Assembly (NCBI GenBank): GCA_002391525.1
Contig: DGFE01000054.1
Span: 1-7,451, forward strand
Origin: Competibacteraceae bacterium UBA3908
GTDB lineage: Bacteria > Pseudomonadota > Gammaproteobacteria > Competibacterales > Competibacteraceae
DNA length: 7,451 nucleotides
Reading direction: 5' to 3'
The notes under the pieces were generated by a model. The model was not told where the DNA came from. It made no database searches and saw only the letters and a list, made by a program, of their open reading frames with translations. Positions within the stretch are counted from its first letter, which is position 1. The number at the start of each line of letters is the position of its first letter. The position numbers and the translations under genes were made by a program. Below are positions 1 to 7,451 of the stretch, piece after piece.

Positions 1-1218
1 GGGATCCGTTTAGGCGACTTATGGAAGCGGGACATCCAGGCCGAGGTTTATCACTTACACGGTAAGGACATCGCCTACTTCCACATCCTGTTCTGGCCGG
101 CGATGCTGGCCGGAGCGGGCTTCCGCAAGCCGACCGCCGTGCATTGCCACGGCTTCCTGACCGTGGACGGCCAGAAGATGTCGAAATCGCGCGGCACCTT
201 CATCAAGGCCCGCACCTATCTCGACCACCTGCGACCGGAGTATCTGCGTTACTACTTCGCCACCAAGCTGAACGACGGTATCGACGATCTCGATCTCAAC
301 TTCGAGGATTTCCAACAACGGGTCAACGGCGACCTGGTGGGCAAGCTGGTCAACATCGCCAGCCGCAGCGCCGGCTTCATCACCCGCCGTTTCGCTGGCC
401 GGCTGGCCGATCAGCTCGCCGAGCCGGCGCTGTACGCCGAGTTCGCCGACGCCGGCGCCGTCATCGCCCAGGCTTACGAAGGGCGGGAATTCGGACGGGC
501 GATGCGCGAAATCATGGCGCTGGCCGACCGCGCCAATCAGTACATCGACGAGAAAAAGCCGTGGGCGCTGGCCAAACAGCCCGGCGCCGGGGCCGAGGTC
601 CAGGCGGTGTGCAGCATGGGCCTGAATCTGTTCCGCCTGTTGACGATCTACCTCAAGCCGGTGCTGCCCGGTCTGGCCGCGCAGGTCGAGCAGTTTTTGC
701 AAATTCTGCCGCTGCGCTGGTCCGATCTGAACGCACCGCTGCTCGATCACCCCATCGCCGAATTCAAGCCGCTGCTGCAGCGGATGGAACAGGTCCAGAT
801 CGCCGCCATGGTCGAGGATTCCCGGGAAAGCTATCCGGCGGGCGAGGAGCCGTCCGCCAAACCGCACGGACCGCTGGCGGACGACCCGATCAGCCCGACC
901 GTCACGATAGAGGACTTCGCCAAGGTGGATTTGCGGGTCGTGCGGATCGTCACCGCCGAGGCGGTGACCGGCGCCGACAAGCTGGTGCGGCTGGAATTGG
1001 ATCTCGGCGGCGAAACCCGCCAGGTGTTCGCCGGAATCAAGTCGGCCTACGCGCCGGAGGACTTGCAGGGCCGGTTGACGGTAATGGTCGCCAACCTCGC
1101 CCCGCGCAAGATGCGATTCGGCGTCTCCGAGGGCATGGTGCTGGCCGCGGGCGGCGGCGGCGGGATTTACCTGCTTGGCCCCGACAGCGGGGCGGAACCG
1201 GGGATGCGGGTCAGGTGA
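1..1218 (+). CDS. metG: Methionyl-tRNA synthetase, C-terminal part (5' end outside window)
   Basis: Charges tRNA(Met) with methionine in the cytoplasm. Frame 1 is open from the first base, so the gene enters from the left; about 405 codons plus TGA are present. The second signature motif KMSKS is at residues 59-63 of the fragment (bases 175-189), followed by RGTFI. The helical anticodon-binding domain follows; N118, R122 and W188 fall exactly where, from memory, E. coli has N391, R395 and W461 (constant offset of 273), so the full protein should be near the usual ~677 residues. From about base 889 to the end is the EMAP II-like OB-fold tRNA-binding domain (ISPTVTIEDFAKVDLRV, then NLAPRKMRFGVSEGM). 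The Rossmann N-terminus, HIGH motif and zinc knuckle lie outside. The first 20 codons contain three TTA leucines, unusual for this gene. Its last codons lie in a direct repeat. Confidence 0.97.
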   Translation, partial: GIRLGDLWKRDIQAEVYHLHGKDIAYFHILFWPAMLAGAGFRKPTAVHCHGFLTVDGQKMSKSRGTFIKARTYLDHLRPEYLRYYFATKLNDGIDDLDLNFEDFQQRVNGDLVGKLVNIASRSAGFITRRFAGRLADQLAEPALYAEFADAGAVIAQAYEGREFGRAMREIMALADRANQYIDEKKPWALAKQPGAGAEVQAVCSMGLNLFRLLTIYLKPVLPGLAAQVEQFLQILPLRWSDLNAPLLDHPIAEFKPLLQRMEQVQIAAMVEDSRESYPAGEEPSAKPHGPLADDPISPTVTIEDFAKVDLRVVRIVTAEAVTGADKLVRLELDLGGETRQVFAGIKSAYAPEDLQGRLTVMVANLAPRKMRFGVSEGMVLAAGGGGGIYLLGPDSGAEPGMRVR

Positions 1219-1246
1219 ATCCGAGCCTGGCCCGCCCTAATGCGCC
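1210..1246. repeat. 37-bp direct repeat, copy 1 (end of metG)
   Basis: This is a perfect 37-base match to 1282-1318, beginning GTCAGGTGAATCC and ending CTAATGCGCC. This copy contains the last two sense codons and the TGA stop of metG. On the minus strand it also holds a GCGCATTAG that mirrors the end of the neighbouring sugar transferase gene but is not used. The base before the repeat matches neither by rule nor by chance extension (G here, C in copy 2), so the exact identity stops at 1210. Confidence 0.9.
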
Positions 1247-1281
1247 ATCAACCCCGGCAAATGGTTCGGCGAGCAGTTCGC

Positions 1282-1318
1282 GTCAGGTGAATCCGAGCCT
1301 GGCCCGCCCTAATGCGCC
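1282..1318. repeat. 37-bp direct repeat, copy 2 (end of sugar transferase gene)
   Basis: This is the second perfect copy, 72 bases downstream of the first, with a unique 35-base spacer at 1247-1281 between them. This copy provides the real stop codon (TAG, complement of 1309-1311) and the last Ala-His codons of the minus-strand sugar transferase. On the plus strand it carries a second GTCAGGTGA, identical to the metG terminus and in the same frame because 72 is divisible by 3. No rho-independent terminator is apparent in the convergent gap: the spacer can form only a short interrupted stem (AACC/GGTT plus CGCC/GGCG) without a T run. Confidence 0.9.
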
Positions 1319-2706
1319 CCCTTGCCCCACAGCACGGTATGGACCGTTTGCAGCAGGACGACGACATCGAAAAACAGGCTCTGGTTCTTGATGTAGTACA
1401 GGTCGTACTGCAATTTCTCGCGCGCATCCTGTTCGGACGCGCCGTAGGGAAAGCAGATTTGCGCCCAGCCGGTGATGCCCGGTTTCACCATATGCCGCAA
1501 TGAATAAAAGGGGATCTTCTTGTTCAGTTCGGCCACGAACTGCGGCCGTTCCGGGCGGGGACCGACGAAGCTCATGTCGCCGCGCAACACGTTGAACAGT
1601 TGCGGCAACTCGTCGATGCGGGTATCGCGGAGGATCCGACCGACGTGGGTTACCCGCGCGTCATTTTTGCCGGCCCAGACCGGCTTGCCATCCTTCTCGG
1701 CATCCACCCGCATGCTGCGGAACTTGACGACCTCGAACAACCGCCCGTTGAACCCGACCCGGGTCTGCCGGTACAGAATCGGTCCGCGGCAACCGGATTC
1801 GAGCCAGACCGCCAGGGCAGCCAGCAGCATGACCGGCCAGACCAACGCCAGCAGCAACAAACTGGCGACCAGGTCGAGCGCTCGCTTGGCGGCCCGGTTG
1901 ACCAGTGCCTGCTGGAAGCTGTCGGCGAAGATCAGGTTGCTTGGCCGCAGGGCATCGAGTTGAATCTTGCCGGATTGCCGCTCGAAGAACGTCAGAAAGT
2001 TGCTGACCATAATGCCGTCGAGCTTGCATTCCAACACCTCCTCGATAGGGAATCCCTTGCGCCGGTCGTCCATCGCCACCACGATCTCGTCAATGCGCAA
2101 CTCGTCGGCCAGATCGGCCAGATTGCCCACGACCTGGAGCATCCGCTCCGCCGGCACGGCCGGTTTTTCGTCTTCGTGAACCTGCAGGTAACCCACTATC
2201 GAAAAACCGAGAGTTTCGTGCCGTTGCAGATCCTCGAGCCGGGCCGCCTGCTGGCCCACGCCCAACACCAGCAACCGGCGTTTGATCGGATCGTGGTTGG
2301 CAATTTGGAAAAACGTGAAACGCAACAGGACCACTCCCACGAAGGCGAGGCCAACCGCCAGGCTGAACGGGCCGCGCGACACATGCAGCGCCGGAAACAG
2401 GTAATAAATGAGCGTCATCACAAACAGGCCGAGCAGGAAACTGACCCCGACCCGCAACAGCATGTCGCTCTTGCCGTTCCAGAAGTTGCGTTCGTACAAC
2501 CCCATCGCGATCATGATCGCGCTCATGACCAGCATGAACGCCGTCGCGCTGGGAATCGCCTCGTCAAGACGCGGAAACGGCTCCCCGTAAGCCAGCGTCA
2601 TGTACAACGACCAGCCGAAGTAGATCGACCAGAACATCACGAGCGACTCGGCCAGCAGCAGGGTCAGCAGCGTTTGGGAAACATAGTGTCTGAACAGGCG
2701 TATCAT
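1309..2706 (-). CDS. Undecaprenyl-phosphate sugar-1-phosphate transferase, PEP-CTERM/exopolysaccharide type (WcaJ/EpsB2-like)
   Basis: This 465-residue inner-membrane enzyme should transfer a sugar-1-phosphate from a UDP-sugar to undecaprenyl phosphate, the first step of a lipid-linked polysaccharide. The N-terminal third is hydrophobic, with about four membrane segments (roughly residues 11-38, 52-70, 84-105, 113-133). A soluble nucleotide-fold-like middle domain follows (KRRLLVLGVGQQAARLEDL, 142-160), then a further hydrophobic, probably re-entrant segment (277-302) and the bacterial sugar transferase domain (303-465). Family motifs are intact: VVKFRSM (327-332), the catalytic Asp-Glu pair in TRIDELPQLFN (D365, E366), GDMSFVGPRPERPQF (376-390) and KPGITGWAQ (408-416). 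The MIRLFRHYV start and overall length fit the subgroup found with PEP-CTERM/exosortase loci (TIGR03013-like, from memory). The ATG at 2706 fits the family start, but no Shine-Dalgarno precedes it. Substrate sugar unknown. Divergent from the nucleotide-sugar pair at 2838-5142. Confidence 0.93.
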   Translation of the reverse strand: MIRLFRHYVSQTLLTLLLAESLVMFWSIYFGWSLYMTLAYGEPFPRLDEAIPSATAFMLVMSAIMIAMGLYERNFWNGKSDMLLRVGVSFLLGLFVMTLIYYLFPALHVSRGPFSLAVGLAFVGVVLLRFTFFQIANHDPIKRRLLVLGVGQQAARLEDLQRHETLGFSIVGYLQVHEDEKPAVPAERMLQVVGNLADLADELRIDEIVVAMDDRRKGFPIEEVLECKLDGIMVSNFLTFFERQSGKIQLDALRPSNLIFADSFQQALVNRAAKRALDLVASLLLLALVWPVMLLAALAVWLESGCRGPILYRQTRVGFNGRLFEVVKFRSMRVDAEKDGKPVWAGKNDARVTHVGRILRDTRIDELPQLFNVLRGDMSFVGPRPERPQFVAELNKKIPFYSLRHMVKPGITGWAQICFPYGASEQDAREKLQYDLYYIKNQSLFFDVVVLLQTVHTVLWGKGAH

Positions 2707-2837
2707 GGAATTGAATGATGACGAGATAATGGGTTTGACTGGAGTACTGTTTCGGCTGGTAAGACGGGTATGTCCACGATGATCCCTCTTCTATACTAAG
2801 CCAACCTCGCAATAGTATCGTGAATGGAGTGTCATTA
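2707..2837. promoter_or_regulatory. Divergent intergenic region with putative promoter for the dehydrogenase-epimerase pair
   Basis: This is the only gap in the window between divergently transcribed genes, so promoters for both directions are expected here; the region is visibly richer in A+T than its surroundings. On the plus strand TATACT (2792-2797) is a good -10 match, but the hexamer 17 bases upstream (TATGTC) is a poor -35, suggesting an activated promoter. ATACTA (2793-2798) and TAGTAT (2813-2818) form a 6-bp inverted repeat with a 14-base spacer that overlaps this -10 and the likely start of transcription, a possible operator. On the minus strand only a weak CATTAT-like -10 is seen about 19 bases before the transferase ATG. 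No sigma-54 site (GG/GC at -24/-12) was found. Confidence 0.35.
2826..2829 (+). promoter_or_regulatory. Shine-Dalgarno site that fixes the dehydrogenase start
   Basis: GGAG sits 8 bases before the ATG at 2838. The alternative in-frame GTG at 2820 has no such site upstream and would place this GGAG inside the coding sequence. The ATG also gives a 425-residue product, the length usual for TviB-like enzymes. Confidence 0.75.
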
Positions 2838-4115
2838 ATGTTCGATTTGGCCACCACTCGTATCGGTATCGTCGGCCTCGGCTACGTGGGATTACCCTTG
2901 GCGGTCGAATTCGGCAAGCGGTTTCCGACCTTCGGCCTGGACATCAACGGGGCGCGCATCCAGGAGCTGCGAGCCGGAATCGACGGCACGCTGGAAGTCG
3001 CGCCCGAGGAACTGCGGCAAGCCCGGCAGTTGCGCTACACCGACCGCGCCGAGGATCTGGCCGACTGCAACGTATACATCGTCACCGTTCCCACTCCGGT
3101 GGATGATTATAAACGCCCTGACTTCACCCCGCTAATCGGCGCCAGCACGACCGTGGGCCGGTTGCTGAAACCGGGCGACGTGGTCATCTACGAATCCACG
3201 GTCTACCCCGGTGCCACGGAGGAGGTCTGCGTACCGATTCTGGAACGGGAATCGGGACTGCGCTTCAACGCGGATTTCTTCGCCGGCTACAGCCCGGAAC
3301 GCATCAACCCCGGCGACAAGGAACACCGCGTCACCACCATCCGCAAGATCACCTCCGGCTCCACGCCCGAAGTGGCCGAGTTCGTGGACGACCTGTACCG
3401 GCGCATCATCACCGCCGGCACCCACAAGGCATCCAGCATCCGGGTGGCGGAGGCGGCCAAGGTGATCGAGAACACCCAGCGCGACGTCAACATTGCCTTG
3501 GTCAACGAACTGGCGCTGTTGTTCGACCGGCTGGGCATCGACACCGAGGAAGTACTGCTGGCCGCCGGTTCCAAATGGAACTTTCTGCCGTTCCGGCCAG
3601 GACTGGTCGGCGGCCACTGCATCGGCGTGGATCCCTACTACCTGACTCACAAGGCGCAGGAAATCGGCTATCACCCGGAAATGATCCTGGCGGGCCGGCG
3701 CATCAACGACGGCATGGGCGCCTATGTGGCCCAACGGGTCGTGAAGCTGATGACCCGGAAGTGCATCCCGGTGGTGGACGCCAACGTGCTGGTGATGGGC
3801 CTGACCTTCAAGGAAAACTGCCCGGATCTGCGCAATACCCGGGTGATCGACATCGTCCGGGAATTTCGCGACTACAATGCCCGGGTCGAGGTCTACGACC
3901 CCTGGGTGAGCCCTGATGAAGCGGCGCGCGAATACGGTATCGAGCCGGTCCTGGACCCGAAGCCGGGTCATTACGACGCCATCATCCTGGCGGTCGCCCA
4001 CCGGCAGTTCCGCGAGCTGGGCGTCGAGGGCATCCGCGCCCTGGGCAAACCGAACTCGGTGCTGTTCGACGTGAAATATGTCCTGGCGGCTAACACCGTG
4101 GACGGTCGGTTGTGA
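2838..4115 (+). CDS. tviB: UDP-N-acetyl-D-hexosamine 6-dehydrogenase (TviB/WbpO/WbpA family)
   Basis: This cytoplasmic NAD-dependent enzyme should oxidise C6 of a UDP-N-acetylhexosamine (UDP-GlcNAc or UDP-GalNAc) to the uronic acid, supplying acidic sugars for capsule or exopolysaccharide. It has 425 residues from the ATG chosen by its Shine-Dalgarno site. The N-terminal NAD-binding domain has GLGYVGLP (13-20) and TVPTPVD (83-89). The active-site region has ESTVYPGATEE (119-129), YSPERINPGD (151-160), K208 in AEAAKVIENTQRD, and the catalytic cysteine C261 in GGHCIGVDPYYL. The phrase KWNFLPFRPGLVGGHC marks the N-acetylhexosamine group; UDP-glucose dehydrogenases usually have a GGSCFPKD form. 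The C-terminal UDP-binding domain has GLTFKENCPDLRNTR (321-335). Whether the substrate is GlcNAc or GalNAc cannot be told, so the symbol names the family. It is the first gene of a likely two-gene operon with the epimerase, 19 bases downstream. Confidence 0.93.
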   Translation: MFDLATTRIGIVGLGYVGLPLAVEFGKRFPTFGLDINGARIQELRAGIDGTLEVAPEELRQARQLRYTDRAEDLADCNVYIVTVPTPVDDYKRPDFTPLIGASTTVGRLLKPGDVVIYESTVYPGATEEVCVPILERESGLRFNADFFAGYSPERINPGDKEHRVTTIRKITSGSTPEVAEFVDDLYRRIITAGTHKASSIRVAEAAKVIENTQRDVNIALVNELALLFDRLGIDTEEVLLAAGSKWNFLPFRPGLVGGHCIGVDPYYLTHKAQEIGYHPEMILAGRRINDGMGAYVAQRVVKLMTRKCIPVVDANVLVMGLTFKENCPDLRNTRVIDIVREFRDYNARVEVYDPWVSPDEAAREYGIEPVLDPKPGHYDAIILAVAHRQFRELGVEGIRALGKPNSVLFDVKYVLAANTVDGRL

Positions 4116-4123
4116 ATCCAGGC

Positions 4124-4129
4124 AGGAGG
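4124..4129 (+). promoter_or_regulatory. Consensus Shine-Dalgarno (AGGAGG) for the epimerase gene
   Basis: A perfect AGGAGG lies 5 bases before the ATG at 4135, inside the 19-base gap after the dehydrogenase stop. It decides the start: an in-frame upstream ATG at 4078 would overlap the dehydrogenase by 38 bases and add 19 residues before the Rossmann motif, which normally lies at the very N-terminus. Confidence 0.85.
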
Positions 4130-4134
4130 ACGCC

Positions 4135-5138
<1,004 letters not shown>

Positions 5139-5142
<4 letters not shown>

Positions 5143-5879
5143 GATTTCGCCGCCGTTTCCAGCCGCCTCCAGACGCATGGCCCGCCGCTGCTCTTGTCCA
5201 GCAGTTCCAGATAGCGGGCGTGCGTCGCCATCTCCTCGGCATCGGCGCGAATCACCGGTAACGGCTGCCGGTTCTGTGACCACGCCGTCCGCCGGGCGCT
5301 GCCGTTTCCAGCCGCCTCCGCCAACGCGGCGGCCTCCGGGTCGAACATCGAACTCTGCTGGCGGGTCATCGCCAGATAGACATCGGCCAGGATTTCCGCA
5401 TCCAGCAGCGCGCCATGCAGGGTGCGTTGGGAGTTGTCGACATTGTAGCGCTTGCACAGGGCGTCCAGGCTGTTGCGTTGGCCGGGATGGCGCTGGCGGG
5501 CCAGTTGCAGGGTATCCTCGACCATGCACAACTGTTCGAGCGCGATCTGGCCGCGTCCGCACAATCGCAGCTCGTGATTGAGAAAGCCCAGGTCGAACGG
5601 CGCGTTGTGAATGATCAGTTCGGCGTCCCGGACGAAATCCAGGAACTCGTCGGCGATGTCGGCGAAGCGCGGCTGGCTTTTGAGAAAATCGCCGGTGATG
5701 CCGTGCACCCGGACGGCCGCCTCGTCGATGGCGCGGTCGGGTTGCAGATACGCATGGAACCGCCGGTCGGTTTGGCGGCGGTTCATCAGTTCGATACAGC
5801 CGATTTCGATGACCCGATGCCCCTGCGCGGGATCGAGACCGGTGGTTTCGGTGTCGAGGACGATTTGGCGTTCGTGCAT
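5139..5879 (-). CDS. dnaQ: DNA polymerase III epsilon subunit (3'-5' proofreading exonuclease)
   Basis: This is the proofreading subunit of the replicative polymerase core; it binds the alpha subunit and the sliding clamp. It has 246 residues, close to E. coli's 243. The DEDDh exonuclease motifs are complete: Exo I LDTETTGLDP (D9, E11), Exo II HNAPFDLGFLNHEL (D96) and Exo III RTLHGALLDAE (H155, D160). QSSMF at 175-179, just after the catalytic domain, fits a beta-clamp-binding pentapeptide. A low-complexity Ala/Gly linker leads to the alpha-binding tail ending GGPCVW (232-237). The start at 5879 (MHERQIVLDTE) matches the family; an in-frame ATG 93 bases upstream would run back into rnhA. It lies 13 bases after rnhA on the same strand, a likely operon, with only a weak ribosome site. 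Odd points: eight residues follow the usual WR terminus, and a 19-bp DNA repeat occurs in two reading frames near the 3' end. Confidence 0.95.
5152..5170. repeat. 19-bp direct repeat in dnaQ, copy A
   Basis: The plus-strand sequence GCCGTTTCCAGCCGCCTCC is identical to 5301-5319. In dnaQ this copy encodes the extreme C-terminus, around W237 to A243, starting at the second base of a codon. Confidence 0.85.
5301..5319. repeat. 19-bp direct repeat in dnaQ, copy B
   Basis: This is identical to 5152-5170 and lies 149 bases away, a distance not divisible by 3. It is therefore read in another frame and encodes the linker AEAAGNG (residues 187-193). The match cannot result from a repeated protein motif. 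Confidence 0.85.
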
Positions 5880-5892
5880 TGCGAGGTTCCGT

Positions 5893-6350
5893 TCAGGCTT
5901 CGGTTGAATCGGACCGGAGGATCGCCGCCCTGGCGAGCCGATCCACCCGCTCGTTTTCGGGATGGCCAGCATGGCCGCGCACCCATTCCCATTCGACCCG
6001 ATGCGGGGCCAGGGCCGCTTCCAGCCGCTGCCAGAGATCGACGTTCCTGACCGGCTGACGGTCGGCGGTTTTCCAGCCGTGCCGCTTCCATCCCGCCAGC
6101 CATTCGGTAATCCCCTTCATCACGTACTGGCTGTCGGTGTGGATTCGCACCCGCGCCGGTCGCCTCAACGCCTCCAGGCCGCGGATGACCGCCATCAGTT
6201 CCATGCGGTTGTTGGTGGTGGCCGGCTCGCCGCCGGACAGTTCCTTTTCGCGTCCCCGATAGCGCAACAGCGCGCCCCAGCCGCCGGGACCGGGATTGCC
6301 GGAACAGGCGCCGTCGGTGAACAACAGCACCCAATCGTCCGCGCGTTCCA

Positions 6351-6351
<1 letters not shown>
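5893..6351 (-). CDS. rnhA: Ribonuclease HI
   Basis: This enzyme cleaves the RNA strand of RNA-DNA hybrids, removing R-loops and helping clear primers. It has 152 residues, against 155 in E. coli. The fold begins with LLFTDGACSGNPGPGGWG (9-26). All active-site residues are present: D13, E51 (in TTNNRMELMAVIRGLE), D73 (HTDSQYV), H127 (GHAGHPENERVD) and D137, each exactly three positions later than E. coli D10, E48, D70, H124 and D134 (from memory). The basic handle region WLAGWKRHGWKTADRQPVRN (84-103) is also present. The ATG overlaps the TGA of the upstream ABC transporter gene by one base (TGATG on the minus strand), and dnaQ follows 13 bases after its stop. No strong Shine-Dalgarno lies in front, which fits translation by re-initiation from the gene before. 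Confidence 0.96.

Positions 6352-7451
<1,100 letters not shown>

Noticed and set aside
1219..1308. A rho-independent terminator between the convergent metG and sugar transferase genes.
   Set aside because: Only a short interrupted stem in the spacer can be drawn, with no T run on either strand.
1210..1318. A two-repeat CRISPR array (37-bp repeats, 35-bp spacer).
   Set aside because: The dimensions fit a minimal array, but there is only one spacer, both copies overlap coding ends, the repeat has no palindrome or typical repeat ending, and no cas gene is in the window. An automatic tool could flag it; I treat it as a direct repeat.
144..1391. Long arginine/alanine-rich open frame overlapping metG in another frame.
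   Set aside because: The composition is typical of an out-of-frame reading of GC-rich coding DNA; metG in frame 1 has complete family motifs. The repeated NPSLARPNAP it contains is just the 37-bp DNA repeat read in frame.
1600..2718. Long plus-strand open frame opposite the sugar transferase.
   Set aside because: It is His/Gln/Arg-rich antisense of a gene with intact catalytic motifs on the minus strand, and has no recognisable domain.
2735..2740. TTGACT as a plus-strand -35 box.
   Set aside because: It lies 51 bases from the TATACT -10, and no acceptable -10 lies 16-18 bases downstream of it.
2820..2837. GTG start at 2820 for the dehydrogenase, adding six residues.
   Set aside because: No ribosome site precedes it, while the ATG at 2838 has GGAG at 8 bases and gives the family-typical length.
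5880..5972. An N-terminal extension of dnaQ from an ATG at 5972.
   Set aside because: It would overlap the rnhA 3' end by 80 bases and add 31 residues with no similarity to the family before the conserved start.

Overview
The window is GC-rich (by eye above 60% G+C) and gene-dense, with GC-biased third codon positions and gammaproteobacterial-type housekeeping genes: an E. coli-like MetG with a C-terminal tRNA-binding domain, rnhA-dnaQ in tandem, and YejF. The sugar transferase is of the type associated with PEP-CTERM/exosortase exopolysaccharide loci. This suits an environmental gammaproteobacterium, but genus cannot be read from the sequence. Seven protein-coding genes fill almost all of the window. 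Two are cut by its edges (metG at the left, yejF at the right). No rRNA, tRNA, transposon or credible CRISPR array is visible, and no gene-free stretch exceeds about 130 bases.

Left part (1-1320): the C-terminal ~405 codons of methionyl-tRNA synthetase on the plus strand, converging on the sugar transferase gene. Between them lies a 37-bp perfect direct repeat, two copies at a 72-bp period. Each copy carries both the metG-type stop codon and the stop codon of the opposite gene.

Middle (1309-5142): a small surface-polysaccharide module. A minus-strand polyprenyl-phosphate sugar-1-phosphate transferase, which starts a lipid-linked glycan, is divergent from a plus-strand pair: a UDP-N-acetylhexosamine 6-dehydrogenase (TviB/WbpO type) and a UDP-glucuronate 4-epimerase-type SDR enzyme 19 bases downstream. 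Together they would supply a uronic-acid type nucleotide sugar and the enzyme that loads the first sugar onto undecaprenyl phosphate. The ~130-bp divergent intergenic region must hold the promoters. The dehydrogenase has a clear Shine-Dalgarno site; the transferase has none.

Right part (5139-7451): a minus-strand gene string yejF, rnhA, dnaQ, packed with a 1-base stop/start overlap (TGATG) and a 13-base gap. It joins a peptide/microcin C-type ABC importer ATPase to RNase HI and the replicative proofreading subunit. dnaQ converges on the epimerase gene so tightly that the two stop codons share a palindromic CTAG.

I see no new multi-gene system here. The most unusual DNA-level features are the stop-codon-carrying 37-bp repeat pair, the 19-bp repeat read in two frames within dnaQ, and the extreme gene packing on the right.
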